DNA from: Chitinophagaceae bacterium
Lineage (GTDB): Bacteria; Bacteroidota; Bacteroidia; Chitinophagales; Chitinophagaceae
Length of the DNA stretch: 64,000 bases
NCBI GenBank assembly: GCA_016708765.1
Contig: JADJFD010000003.1
Span: 186,001 to 250,000 of the forward strand
Direction of reading: 5' to 3'
A model generated the notes under the pieces. The model was not told the DNA's origin. It did no database searches and worked only from the letters and a program-made list of their open reading frames with translations. Positions 1-8,600 of this stretch are shown one piece after another (position 1 is the stretch's first letter; every line of letters begins with the position of its first letter). A program made the translations under genes and the position numbers.

Positions 1-1174
1 TGCAATTAATATCATTGCATGGGTAAGCATTTCTGCCATAATTATTGGTACCACTGCATTGATTCTAGTGTTGAGTGTTTTTAATGGATTTGAAGGTCTG
101 GTGAAATCTTTATACTCTTCTTTTTATACTGACATCCGTATTTCTCCTGCTTCTGGAAAAATAATGACGATAACGCAGGAGCAGATCAATCAATTAAAAG
201 GGTTAAATGGTATCAAGAATTTTTCTTTGTCAGTAGAAGAAAAAGCATTGGTGCAAAACGGCGAATCGCAGTCTGTAGTTTATCTAAAAGGTGTTGATGA
301 TAATTACCGGTACATAACTGGTGTTGCAGATAATTTACTTTCCGGTGAATATGACATTGGTACTTCTGATGCTCCTAAATTAATTTTAGGTGCTGGTGTA
401 GAAGGTGCATTGCAGATGTACTCCGATCAGTTAAGTGCACCATTAAAAATTTACTTGCCCAGAAAAAGTAATACTGAGCAAATCAATATGCTGGAAGATA
501 TAAGTAATGATACAATCAGTTCCTCCGGCTCTTTTAGAATTCAGCAGGACTTTGATAACAAATATGGCATTACAAATATTGATTTTGTAAAACGTTCAGT
601 TAAGTTGGGTATTGATGATTATAGTTTTGTTGAAATTCTGGTAAAAGACCCATCAGAAGCCGACAATATAAAAAAGGAGATTAAAAAACTATTCGGCGAT
701 AAATATATTGTGCAAAATAAGTATGAACAAAACCGTAGTCTTTATTCTATTATGAATGCGGAGCGATGGGTTATCTACGGTGTGCTTTGTTTGATTTTAG
801 TTGTTGCAGCATTTAATATGATTGGTGCATTAACGATGTTGGTATTGGAAAAACAAAAAGATATAAGTGTATTGCATGCTTTGGGTGGCAATCGAAAATT
901 TATTCAACGAATATTTTTAAGCGAAGGAATGTTGCTGGCATTAATTGGTTGCGGAGTAGGAATGCTGTTAGCGTTACTTATCGCATTCTTGCAAGTAAAG
1001 TTTCATTTAATTCCTTTAGCAGGTGGCTCTTTTCTTATAGATTATTTTCCAGTAAAGCTCCGTTTGATGGACTTTCTTTTGGTAGGAGCTACTGTATTTG
1101 TAATTGCATTTATTGCATCATGGTTGCCATCCCGCAAGGCGGCAGCACAGAATTTTTCTTTGCGAAGCGAATAA
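1..1174 (+). CDS. Lipoprotein-releasing ABC permease (LolC/E-FtsX family), 5' partial
   Basis: Inner-membrane permease of the MacB/FtsX fold, which in LolCDE complexes extracts lipoproteins from the inner membrane for transfer to the outer membrane. The reading frame is open from base 2, so the true start lies left of the window and about 391 residues are visible. The first visible stretch is a membrane helix ending in the motif VFNGFEG. A periplasmic domain of about 200 residues follows. The C-terminal third is a three-helix FtsX domain with the coupling motif EKQKDISVLHALGG and the end LPSRKAA, typical of LolC/E. Its likely ATPase partner type (LolD) is encoded far away at 51048-51698. Substrate and partner are inferred from the family only. 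Confidence 0.85.
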   Translation, partial: AINIIAWVSISAIIIGTTALILVLSVFNGFEGLVKSLYSSFYTDIRISPASGKIMTITQEQINQLKGLNGIKNFSLSVEEKALVQNGESQSVVYLKGVDDNYRYITGVADNLLSGEYDIGTSDAPKLILGAGVEGALQMYSDQLSAPLKIYLPRKSNTEQINMLEDISNDTISSSGSFRIQQDFDNKYGITNIDFVKRSVKLGIDDYSFVEILVKDPSEADNIKKEIKKLFGDKYIVQNKYEQNRSLYSIMNAERWVIYGVLCLILVVAAFNMIGALTMLVLEKQKDISVLHALGGNRKFIQRIFLSEGMLLALIGCGVGMLLALLIAFLQVKFHLIPLAGGSFLIDYFPVKLRLMDFLLVGATVFVIAFIASWLPSRKAAAQNFSLRSE

Positions 1175-1185
1175 AATCCACTGTT

Positions 1186-1319
1186 CCCCTAAAGGGGAGA
1201 CTTAGGTCGGGCATTTATCATTGCAACTACAATTCAAATAGGAAAAATTTTCTAACTTTTTTCTTTTTGAATTTCACCAACTTTAAAACTTAATAAATTT
1301 AAGTTCCCCCTTTAGGGGG
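1186..1319. repeat. Inverted pair of GC-rich palindromes (CCCCTTTAGGGG family)
   Basis: A CCCCTAAAGGGG palindrome at 1186-1197 and a CCCCCTTTAGGGGG palindrome at 1306-1319 flank about 110 bp of AT-rich DNA. Their flanking bases also match in inverse orientation (TGT before the first, ACA after the second). The right copy runs directly into the stop codon of the transketolase gene at 1329. The same family recurs at 23033-23051 and as another inverted pair at 50438-50562. It may act as a bidirectional terminator between the convergent genes. Confidence 0.75.
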
Positions 1320-1328
1320 ACAGGGGGT

Positions 1329-2162
1329 TTAATAATCTCCCAACGTTTCTGGAAGTTGAGCTAATGCTTTTGCTAACTGCTCATCATTTGGTGCAATACC
1401 ATGCCATTCATGTGTGCCTTCCATAAAATCAACGCCTTTACCCATAGAAGTTTTCATCATAATGCCAATCGGTTTGCCTTGGCCTGTTAAAGATTTAGCT
1501 TTATCCAAAGTGGCAACAACTTCATCCATATCATTCCCATCCATTTCAAGAACAGTCCAGCCAAAAGCTTCAAACTTTTCTCCGATATTTCCAAGCCCCA
1601 TTACCTTGTCGGTTGGTCCATCAATTTGTTGACCGTTCCAGTCAATTGTAGAAATAAGATTATCTACTTTATGGTGAGCTGCAAACATCATTGCTTCCCA
1701 AATTTGTCCTTCATCTAATTCTCCATCTCCATGCAGTGAAAAAACAAGATTCTTTTCACCATTTAATTTTTTGGTTAATGCTGCGCCAATCGCAACACTC
1801 ATTCCCTGACCCAAAGAACCAGAAGCAATACGAATACCTGGTAAATGCTCATGAGTAGCCGGATGGCCTTGTAATCTTGAATTTATTTTCCGGAAAGTGG
1901 CCAGTTCCTTAATGTCAAAATAACCCGAACGGGCAAGTGTAGAATAAAATAATGGCGAAATATGGCCGTTTGAAAGGAAGAAAACATCTTCATTTTTAGC
2001 ATCCATATTGAAAGATGGATTATGTTTCATTGTGTTGAAATACAACGCAGTAAGGAAGTCTGCACAGCCTAAAGAGCCGCCTGGGTGTCCACTTTGACAG
2101 CCATGAACCATTCTTACAATGTCTCTTCTGATTTGTGTTGCTATTGCCTTAAGTTCTGCCAT
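1329..2162 (-). CDS. Transketolase, N-terminal subunit
   Basis: Thiamine-diphosphate-binding half of a split transketolase, an enzyme of the non-oxidative pentose phosphate pathway. The 277 residues correspond to the N-terminal half of the single-chain enzyme. Visible signatures: SGHPGG near residue 24, LSNGH at 63-67, the LGQG glycine motif near 117, and the TPP/Mg motif starting GDG at 145-147 and ending at N176. The start is ATG at 2162. The C-terminal (pyrimidine-binding) half, normally the adjacent gene, is not next to it: downstream is a convergent permease and upstream a divergent transferase. The stop codon lies against a GC-rich palindromic repeat. Confidence 0.93.
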   Translation of the reverse strand: MAELKAIATQIRRDIVRMVHGCQSGHPGGSLGCADFLTALYFNTMKHNPSFNMDAKNEDVFFLSNGHISPLFYSTLARSGYFDIKELATFRKINSRLQGHPATHEHLPGIRIASGSLGQGMSVAIGAALTKKLNGEKNLVFSLHGDGELDEGQIWEAMMFAAHHKVDNLISTIDWNGQQIDGPTDKVMGLGNIGEKFEAFGWTVLEMDGNDMDEVVATLDKAKSLTGQGKPIGIMMKTSMGKGVDFMEGTHEWHGIAPNDEQLAKALAQLPETLGDY

Positions 2163-2366
2163 AATTGCTAGGTTCTTGTTAAACTTTTTGTATCTTAATG
2201 GTTCAAACCACTAATGCGCTGCAAAAGTGCATTCTTTTTTAATATAAAATCCATCCGGATTGATCAATCTGCTATTAAATTCAAATTTTCCTGTGGTTAA
2301 CTGAAAATTAATACGTTATGGAGCAAATTAATAGAGTTTTTTAATCCTTATTTAGAGGATTGACCT

Positions 2367-2374
2367 TATTTTTG
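2367..2374 (+). promoter_or_regulatory. Bacteroidota -7 promoter box upstream of the WecA-like gene
   Basis: TATTTTTG matches the TAnnTTTG -7 consensus, 23 bp before the ATG at 2398. No good -33 TTTG is seen at the usual 19-21 bp distance, so this is a moderate call. Confidence 0.45.
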
Positions 2375-2397
2375 CACAACTTTTAAAGGCATTGTTA

Positions 2398-3534
2398 ATG
2401 TTAGATATATTATTGACCGCTTCTGTTTCATTTATCATCACTTTTTTGGCGATTCCTGTAATTATGCGGATAGCCGAACAGAAAAAGTTATATGATATTC
2501 CGGATGAAAGGAAGGTTCACACAAGGTTGGTTGCTTCACTGGGTGGTATTGGCATTTTTGCAGGCTTTTTATTGGCTTCACTCTTATCTATTCAAGGTTA
2601 TTTGAATCCTGAATTTCAATATTTTTTTGCAGCATCATTAGTGGTATTTTTTGTTGGATTGAAAGATGATATAATGATTTTGTCAGCCACCAAAAAATTT
2701 ATTGGTCAGATTATAGCAGCTTCAATACTTATACATCTTGGTGGAATAAGATTGGATAGCATGTATGGTTTATTAGGCTTCGAACAGTTGCCAGAAGGCT
2801 TTAGCCTTGCATTATCCTATTTTACTATTATTGTAATTATCAATTCATTTAATTTGATTGATGGGGTAGATGGATTAGCATCTAGCTTAGGCATACTGAC
2901 TATGATTGTTTTTGGAAGTTACTTCTTAGCTATAGATTATCAAGCTTATGCACTCTTAGCTTTTGCAATGGCTGGGTCTTTGGTAGCGTTTATTATTTTT
3001 AATCATCATCCTGCCAAAATATTTATGGGGGATTCTGGATCATTGATGATTGGTCTTGTCAATTCCATTTTGGTAATAAAATTTATTAATGTAGCAAATT
3101 CACCATTTGTTGCGGTACCGGTTCCTGCTGCTGTAGCTATTGGGTTCTCAATATTGATAGTTCCATTGTTAGATACATTGCGGGTTTTTAGTATTCGTAT
3201 TGCGAATGGCAGATCACCCTTTACTCCTGATAGAAACCACATTCACCATTTGTTATTAGATAATGGTCTTAGCCATGCTGCAGTAACTTTGACTTGTGTG
3301 GCTATCAATGTTTGCTTTATTGCTATGGCATGGATGGGTAGGTCTTTGGGTCCTAATTATCTTTTATTAATTCTGCTCACACTTGCCTTTAGTGGAATCG
3401 GATTGCTTTACTACAATAAGAATCGCCGGAAAATGGTTGTAGCAAAACGACTTGATGGAGCTACGGAACTAAAAAGAGCTTCAAGAGTTGTTACTTTGAC
3501 TAAAGAGGCAAAGCAACTAGCTGATAACAATTAA
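2398..3534 (+). CDS. Undecaprenyl-phosphate sugar-1-phosphate transferase (MraY/WecA family)
   Basis: Polytopic inner-membrane enzyme that transfers a sugar-1-phosphate, probably GlcNAc-1-P, from a UDP-sugar to undecaprenyl phosphate, the first lipid-linked step of surface polysaccharide synthesis. Family motifs occur in order: ERKVHT near residue 40, GLKDD near 88, NLIDGVDGLA near 156, FMGDSGS near 210 and RNHIHH near 280. About ten hydrophobic segments are present. I chose the ATG at 2398 over the in-frame TTG at 2392. The gene stands alone with no polysaccharide cluster beside it, so a WecA/TagO role is more likely than MraY, which would sit in a division cluster. Confidence 0.88.
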   Translation: MLDILLTASVSFIITFLAIPVIMRIAEQKKLYDIPDERKVHTRLVASLGGIGIFAGFLLASLLSIQGYLNPEFQYFFAASLVVFFVGLKDDIMILSATKKFIGQIIAASILIHLGGIRLDSMYGLLGFEQLPEGFSLALSYFTIIVIINSFNLIDGVDGLASSLGILTMIVFGSYFLAIDYQAYALLAFAMAGSLVAFIIFNHHPAKIFMGDSGSLMIGLVNSILVIKFINVANSPFVAVPVPAAVAIGFSILIVPLLDTLRVFSIRIANGRSPFTPDRNHIHHLLLDNGLSHAAVTLTCVAINVCFIAMAWMGRSLGPNYLLLILLTLAFSGIGLLYYNKNRRKMVVAKRLDGATELKRASRVVTLTKEAKQLADNN

Positions 3535-3591
3535 TCAGTAAATCATCTTCATATTTCCTAAACCAACAGCTTCAGAATAATTCACTTTTAT

Positions 3592-3599
3592 TAGCTTTG
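3592..3599 (+). promoter_or_regulatory. -7 promoter box for frr
   Basis: TAGCTTTG fits TAnnTTTG and lies 46 bp before the frr ATG. A clear -33 TTTG is not seen. Confidence 0.4.
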
Positions 3600-3645
3600 C
3601 TGTTCTCCGGTAATATTACCAGAGTTGAATTTCAAATACTATACT

Positions 3646-4209
3646 ATGTCAGAAGATATTTCTTCCATTATTGCAAATGCGGATGACCTCATGAAAAAAG
3701 CCATTAGTCATCTTGAGTCTGAATTAGTAAAAATAAGAGCTGGGAAAGCTAACCCTCAAATGTTGGATAGTCTGGTTGTAGATTATTATGGCAACCCAAC
3801 GCCAATAAACCAGGTGGCTAATGTAAGTGTGATGGATGCCCGAACATTAACGATTCAGCCATGGGAAAAAAATATGTTGCAAGCCATTGAGAAATCAATT
3901 ATTGGAGCCAATATAGGCGTTACTCCACAGAATGATGGTGCTATTATCCGCCTTTCTTTACCTCCTTTAACTGAAGAAAGAAGAAAAGAACTGGTAAAAA
4001 GATGCCAAGGTGAAGGAGAGCATACAAAAATTGCTATTCGTAATATCAGAAGGGATGCTATTGAGCATATAAAGAAATTACAAAAAGATGGATTAAGTGA
4101 AGATGCAGCTAAAGATGCAGAAGCTGATGTTCAGGTAGCAACCGATAAGAGCACAGCGGCTGTAGAAAAACATCTTGAAACAAAAGAAAAAGAAATTATG
4201 TCGGTATAA
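3646..4209 (+). CDS. frr: Ribosome recycling factor
   Basis: Cytoplasmic factor that, with EF-G, splits the post-termination ribosome. At 187 residues from the ATG at 3646 it matches the usual length of about 185. The in-frame TTG at 3625 would only add seven non-conserved residues. Recognisable elements are the helix beginning LESELVKIRAGKANP, the hinge region with LTIQPW, and the C-terminal helix containing IRNIRRDA. pyrH, its usual upstream neighbour in many bacteria, is absent here. A strong terminator begins 22 bp after the stop. Confidence 0.97.
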   Translation: MSEDISSIIANADDLMKKAISHLESELVKIRAGKANPQMLDSLVVDYYGNPTPINQVANVSVMDARTLTIQPWEKNMLQAIEKSIIGANIGVTPQNDGAIIRLSLPPLTEERRKELVKRCQGEGEHTKIAIRNIRRDAIEHIKKLQKDGLSEDAAKDAEADVQVATDKSTAAVEKHLETKEKEIMSV

Positions 4210-4224
4210 ATATCGGTGCGAATA

Positions 4225-5142
4225 TTATTCAGCAACATCAATTGGTGTTGCTTTTTTTTTGTCTTGAAAATTGGCGAGATAAACGCCAAATAAAATTATG
4301 CCGAGACAAAGCCATTTTACCCAGGTAATCTTTTCGCCATCAATAAATCCCCAAAAGAGTGCAATAAAAGGTATGCCATATGTGACTAACGATGCAAAGA
4401 GCATTCCAGCCTTTTTAACGAGAATGTAAAATAAAGCAGTAGCGATTGCACTTCCGGCTATGCCAAGTACTACCGATGCCCAGATAGAATATTGCACAAC
4501 ATTACTATTAAAATTGAGATTCATAAATCCCTGATGCCAGAGAATATAGCCTGTAGGAATTGTCATTGCAGCAAGTGAAACAGTTGCAATATGAACAGGA
4601 TTAACCCCTTTTAAAAAATGCCCAACCATATTTACATTAAGCCCATATAGAAAAGTGGCGGCAACAATCAGTAGTGTATAACCAAAATTTTCAAAGCTCA
4701 TGATTTCGTTGTCAAGTATCATTGGAATAACAGTCAACAACACAAGCCCAATGAAGCCAGTAACAACTCCCCATATTTTTTGTGATTTTATATGGTCTTT
4801 AAAAAAGAAAACACCAATCAATACAACGCATATCGGTGTTAATGAATTTAGTATACCGGCTAATGAACTATCAAGTTTTGTAATTGCTTCCGCAAATAAA
4901 AAGGCCGGAAGCAGGTTGCCAACAATAGCACTTAGAATAACTAACCCCATTTTACTTTTTGGAATCTTATTAAAATGAAAAAAGGCAAAGGGCATAAAAA
5001 CCAAGCCTGCTGAAAATATTCTAACTGCTGCAATTTGCACAGCGGAAAGACCTTCCTGACTATCATGCATTAGTTTAAATGAACTGCCCCAGATAATGCA
5101 AAGTATTACGAAAATAGCCCAGCTTACAAATTTGTTACTCAT
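4225..5142 (-). CDS. EamA/DMT-superfamily transporter
   Basis: Inner-membrane drug/metabolite exporter of unknown substrate. The 305 residues contain about ten hydrophobic segments arranged as two EamA repeats; the first begins with the typical IIWGSSF. I place the start at ATG 5142; an in-frame TTG at 5157 would add five residues. The gene is convergent with frr, and its C-terminal lysine run and tail are encoded by frr's terminator. No neighbouring pathway hints at the substrate. Confidence 0.88.
   Translation of the reverse strand: MSNKFVSWAIFVILCIIWGSSFKLMHDSQEGLSAVQIAAVRIFSAGLVFMPFAFFHFNKIPKSKMGLVILSAIVGNLLPAFLFAEAITKLDSSLAGILNSLTPICVVLIGVFFFKDHIKSQKIWGVVTGFIGLVLLTVIPMILDNEIMSFENFGYTLLIVAATFLYGLNVNMVGHFLKGVNPVHIATVSLAAMTIPTGYILWHQGFMNLNFNSNVVQYSIWASVVLGIAGSAIATALFYILVKKAGMLFASLVTYGIPFIALFWGFIDGEKITWVKWLCLGIILFGVYLANFQDKKKATPIDVAE
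4232..4261 (+). terminator. Rho-independent terminator of frr, inside the 3' end of the EamA gene
   Basis: Stem GCAACA/TGTTGC with an extra internal C-G pair and a short AATT loop (4232-4251), followed by ten T residues to 4261. On the other strand the same bases encode the last residues of the convergent transporter (KKK...ATPIDVAE). Confidence 0.85.
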
Positions 5143-5219
5143 GTTAAATGGGCGCAAAGGTCATAAATCGAAATGAATAATTGCTAATTAATTCACAGCG
5201 TAGATTAGGTTTCTGCGAA

Positions 5220-5239
5220 ATTGTATATTGCAATACAAT
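5220..5239 (+). promoter_or_regulatory. Short inverted repeat in the PPK2 leader
   Basis: ATTGTAT and ATACAAT form 7-bp arms around a 6-nt spacer, ending 16 bp before the PPK2 start and lying between divergent genes. It could be an operator or a weak hairpin; no regulator can be named. Confidence 0.3.
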
Positions 5240-5255
5240 TTTATAAATCAGAGAT

Positions 5256-6002
5256 ATGGGAAAAATTAAATTAAGCGAAATTTCTACCAGAGCACCAAAA
5301 GGCTTTGACAAAACGGAAACAAAGGAAAAAACAGCAGCTATCATCAAGGAACTGGATGAATTGCAGAATCTTTTGTATGCAGAAGGCAAGCATTCGATTC
5401 TAGTAATTATACAAGGAATGGATGCAAGTGGAAAGGACGGTGTAATCAGAAATGTAATGGGGAATATGAATCCGCAAGGTGTAACTGTAAAGTCGTACAA
5501 GGCGCCAACAGCAGAAGAATTGTCGTATGATTTTTTATGGAGAATACACAATCATGCTCCGAAAAAAGGAATGATACAGGTCTTCAATCGTTCGCATTAC
5601 GAAGATATAGTTATTACGAGAGTTCATAAATGGTGTGATGATGAAACGGCTGAAAAGAGGATCAAAGCGATAAACGACTTCGAACAATTATTGACTAATC
5701 ACAATGATACACATATTCTAAAATTTTATTTGCATGTTTCACCAGAAGAACAGCAGGAAAGATTGACTGAAAGATTAAGTGATCCGGCTAAAATGTGGAA
5801 ATACAATGAAAAGGATTTTGAAGAGGCAAAGCTTTGGGATATTTATATGGAGATGTATGAAGATTGTTTTAATAATTGTAATAATCCAGAATGGGCAATT
5901 GTGCCGGCGGATCAGAACTGGTATAAAGAATTCCTCATCGCAACAAAACTGAGTGAGTTGTTGAAAAGCTTCGATATGAAATTCCCGGGTTTGAAAAAAT
6001 AG
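5256..6002 (+). CDS. Polyphosphate kinase 2 family protein
   Basis: Cytoplasmic kinase that uses polyphosphate to phosphorylate nucleotides (nucleoside mono- or diphosphates, depending on subclass). The 248 residues carry the Walker A-like GMDASGKDG at 54-62, a second phosphate-binding motif NRSHYED at 111-117, and the C-terminal lid region around KMWKYNEKDFEEAKLW. It is a single-domain protein without the fused duplicate of long PPK2s. No ppk1 or ppx lies nearby. The subclass, and so AMP versus ADP preference, cannot be decided from motifs alone. Confidence 0.92.
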   Translation: MGKIKLSEISTRAPKGFDKTETKEKTAAIIKELDELQNLLYAEGKHSILVIIQGMDASGKDGVIRNVMGNMNPQGVTVKSYKAPTAEELSYDFLWRIHNHAPKKGMIQVFNRSHYEDIVITRVHKWCDDETAEKRIKAINDFEQLLTNHNDTHILKFYLHVSPEEQQERLTERLSDPAKMWKYNEKDFEEAKLWDIYMEMYEDCFNNCNNPEWAIVPADQNWYKEFLIATKLSELLKSFDMKFPGLKK

Positions 6003-6112
6003 ATTTTTTTTGGGTATTCATCGATGGAATTGAGGTATTTGGCGTATTTTTTTGTTTCGCACATCTTTTTTTAGTAGGTTGAACGATTATTGTATAACAA
6101 AATTTATTTTTT

Positions 6113-6478
6113 ATGGGAATGATTAAAGAATTTAAAGACTTTGCTATGAAAGGCAATGTCGTTGATTTGGCAGTTGCCGTAATTATTGGCGGTGCTTTTG
6201 GTGCTATTGTAACAGCTCTTGTTGATAAAATACTGATGCCAATTATAGGCTCACTTATTGGGCAGAGCTTTGACTCTTTAACTGCAATTGTAAACGGCGT
6301 ACCAATTCAATATGGTGCCTTTATTCAAGCTGTAATTAACTTTATAATTATTGCTTTTGTATTATTTATGATTATCAAAGTCATGAATTCAACTAAGAAA
6401 AAAGAAGAAGCTGCACCTGCTGCTACTCCTGAAGACATTGCCTTGCTGCGTGAAATCAGGGATTCTTTAAAGAAATAG
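6113..6478 (+). CDS. mscL: Large-conductance mechanosensitive channel
   Basis: Homopentameric inner-membrane channel that opens under membrane tension to release solutes during hypo-osmotic shock. At 121 residues it has the family layout: amphipathic N-terminal helix with FKDFAMKGNVVDLAVAV, TM1 at about 16-45, a periplasmic loop, TM2 at about 70-95, and a charged C-terminal helix. The AVAVIIGGAFG segment is the pore-lining helix signature. It is a single gene followed by its own terminator. Confidence 0.96.
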   Translation: MGMIKEFKDFAMKGNVVDLAVAVIIGGAFGAIVTALVDKILMPIIGSLIGQSFDSLTAIVNGVPIQYGAFIQAVINFIIIAFVLFMIIKVMNSTKKKEEAAPAATPEDIALLREIRDSLKK

Positions 6479-6526
6479 CAGGGAAATCAAGGGTTAATCC
6501 CTAAGTTCATTTTTCCTTACTTTTGT

Positions 6527-6556
6527 AAAGTCCTGTTTAACGCAGGACTTTATTTT
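6527..6556 (+). terminator. Rho-independent terminator after mscL
   Basis: Perfect 9-bp stem AAAGTCCTG/CAGGACTTT with a 7-nt loop, then ATTTTTT. A TACTTTTG box (6518-6525) directly precedes it and could be the scpA promoter, in which case the hairpin would also form the scpA 5' leader. Confidence 0.8.
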
Positions 6557-6575
6557 TTCGCTTTAATTTTATATA

Positions 6576-7364
6576 GTGCAGCCTACAACATATCAGATAA
6601 AATTACCCCAATTTGAAGGCCCCTTCGACCTGTTATTATTCTTTATCGAAAGGGATGAACTGGATATTTACAATATTCAAATTACTGGCATCATCAAAGA
6701 TTTTCTAGAGTATATTCATCAAAGCGAAGAGCTGAATATAGAATTGAGCAGCGAATTCATTTTGTTTATTTCTACCCTAATGCGGATAAAGGCAAAAATG
6801 CTTTTACCTCGTAAAGAATTGGATGCACAAGGAAATGAAATTGACCCAAGAGAAGAATTGATTAGCAAGATACTTGAGTACAAAAGATTCAAGGAAGCAT
6901 CTGCCCAAATGGCAGAAATGGAAGCATTGCGAATGCTTAGTGTAAAGAGAGGTAATATTCAGAAAGAACTATCGATGATAGGAGAAGAGGATAGCGAAGG
7001 AACCGAGATTCAAAATATCACTTTGTTTAAATTGATGCGGGCATTCGAAAAAGCCATGCAGAAGTATAGTGATCGGCTTAATAAGCCTGTTCATACTGTA
7101 GTACAGTATGATTATACGATGGAGGAAAGCCGGAGTCGAATGTTGAGTTCTGCACAAGCAGAAAAAACACTGTCCTTCGAAAAGATTTTTGATGCATGTG
7201 AGAACAGAGTGCATGCAATTTTTCTTTTCCTTTCATTGCTGGAATTAGTGCAGCAGAAATTCTTAAAAATTGTAATGGGCGAAGGAAAGAATAACTTTAT
7301 CATTGAGTATAACGAACCAGAAAACCGCCTGGCGGATCTGGAAGATATAAACCAACAACCATAA
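6576..7364 (+). CDS. scpA: Segregation and condensation protein A
   Basis: Kleisin subunit of the bacterial SMC condensin; it bridges SMC heads with ScpB during chromosome compaction. The 262 residues begin with the diagnostic FEGPFDLLLFFIERDELDIYN region near 14-34, continue through the helical bundle with LMRIKAKMLLPR, and end with the winged-helix domain (FLFLSLLELVQQKF). The start is GTG at 6576; no ATG lies earlier in frame. scpB is not adjacent. Confidence 0.94.
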   Translation: MQPTTYQIKLPQFEGPFDLLLFFIERDELDIYNIQITGIIKDFLEYIHQSEELNIELSSEFILFISTLMRIKAKMLLPRKELDAQGNEIDPREELISKILEYKRFKEASAQMAEMEALRMLSVKRGNIQKELSMIGEEDSEGTEIQNITLFKLMRAFEKAMQKYSDRLNKPVHTVVQYDYTMEESRSRMLSSAQAEKTLSFEKIFDACENRVHAIFLFLSLLELVQQKFLKIVMGEGKNNFIIEYNEPENRLADLEDINQQP

Positions 7365-7380
7365 TTTAAAAAATTACATT

Positions 7381-7818
7381 ATGAAACGTACAGCTACAGC
7401 CAATTGGAAAGGTTCTGGAAAAGAGGGTACTGGTAAATTAATTACCCAATCCGGAGTTATAAAAAACAAAGCCTATGATTTCAAAAGCAGGTTTGAAGAT
7501 GGCACATCCACTAACCCCGAGGAGTTGATTGCAGCTGCTCATGCAGGATGTTATTCTATGAAGTTGAGTTTTGTGTTAGGCGCTGCAGGGTTAACACCTA
7601 ATCGTATTGAAACCAAATGTACTGTTACATTAGAAGGTGGCGTCATCACTTCCAGTCATTTAGAAGTAAAAGCCAAAGTTGCAAAATGTAAGGCAGCAGC
7701 TTTTGCAGAATATGCTGCTGATGCAAAAGAAAATTGCCCTGTAAGTAAAGCATTGAATGTAGAAATTACAATGGATGCAGAATTAGTAAAAAGCTTTAAA
7801 GCTACAACTACAGCTTAG
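7381..7818 (+). CDS. OsmC/Ohr-family peroxiredoxin
   Basis: Small thiol-dependent hydroperoxidase of the OsmC type. At 145 residues it has the two conserved cysteines, C57 in the AAHAGCYSM motif and C119 in ENCPVSKAL, and the conserved glutamate just before AAAHAG. It starts at ATG 7381, 16 bp after scpA, so the two may be co-transcribed. The motif form is OsmC-like rather than Ohr. The substrate is not determinable from sequence. Confidence 0.93.
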   Translation: MKRTATANWKGSGKEGTGKLITQSGVIKNKAYDFKSRFEDGTSTNPEELIAAAHAGCYSMKLSFVLGAAGLTPNRIETKCTVTLEGGVITSSHLEVKAKVAKCKAAAFAEYAADAKENCPVSKALNVEITMDAELVKSFKATTTA

Positions 7819-7841
7819 ACAGAAATAGTTTTGAAAAACAG

Positions 7842-7869
7842 AAACCGCTTCATGGGAGCGGTTTTTTTT
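7842..7869 (+). terminator. Terminator between convergent OsmC and L,D-transpeptidase-like genes
   Basis: Stem AAACCGCT/AGCGGTTT with a 7-nt loop and eight T residues, 23 bp after the OsmC stop. The T-run touches the stop codon of the convergent gene. Confidence 0.85.
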
Positions 7870-8509
7870 ATTGATATATCCAAAGCAAAACGGGTTGCTT
7901 CGAATTGTTTACTACTTTTTTTATTTCTTCAAGAAACTTAGGTGAAACCGTTGGACAGCCATTACTCTGACAAATATCATCTGCCACTTCATTTTCAGGA
8001 ACGCAACTATGAGAATGTAATACCACCGTTCTTTCAAAAGCCTTATTATTCGTACTGTCAAGGCCATGTAGTTTATAAGAATAGCCAAATTTACCTGTAT
8101 AAGAATTTCCAATACGATACTTACCTAAAGAAGTACAACCACTCCCAACTATATTACTATATTTTCTTCCTTCAAGCCAGTATTCATAACAATTGCCATG
8201 TGCCACTAATTGTTTGTTAACCAGACTATCATTTTTCAAATCATAAATAAAAAAGCGGTGCTGACCGGAAGGCAGACTCATATCAATCAGGAAACAGGTT
8301 TTATCATTGTATCCTTTTCTTTTTACAAATGCTTTTGCTTCCGCTGCCTTGATGTGTAGTTTAGAAAACCACTCTGTTGATTCTTTATAGCTGATTTCTT
8401 TTTTTGGTAAATGAAGGGCTTTTGTTTTCTTCCATGTGTCAGTTTGGGTAAACCAAGAAACTGCGATGATTGCAATAGCAGAAATGATAAAAAAACGGAG
8501 AATCTTCAT
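7868..8509 (-). CDS. Murein L,D-transpeptidase catalytic-domain-like protein
   Basis: Probable envelope protein related to the YkuD_2 / murein L,D-transpeptidase catalytic-domain family, which forms or edits peptidoglycan cross-links. From ATG 8509 it is 213 residues: an N-terminal hydrophobic anchor (FFIISAIAIIAVSWF), a linker, then the catalytic region. The C-terminal part contains VVLHSHSC and QSNGCPTVS, the latter carrying the presumed nucleophile cysteine. An upstream in-frame start would add 22 residues before the signal sequence and is less likely. Activity is inferred from the Cys/His motif. Confidence 0.8.
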   Translation of the reverse strand: MKILRFFIISAIAIIAVSWFTQTDTWKKTKALHLPKKEISYKESTEWFSKLHIKAAEAKAFVKRKGYNDKTCFLIDMSLPSGQHRFFIYDLKNDSLVNKQLVAHGNCYEYWLEGRKYSNIVGSGCTSLGKYRIGNSYTGKFGYSYKLHGLDSTNNKAFERTVVLHSHSCVPENEVADDICQSNGCPTVSPKFLEEIKKVVNNSKQPVLLWIYQ

Positions 8510-8600
8510 GAATAGCCGGTTTGAATACTGTAATGAGATACCGGCAAAACGAAAATCCACAAAATAAATTTTCAAGTGTCAGTTAAGAAAATCTGAAAGG

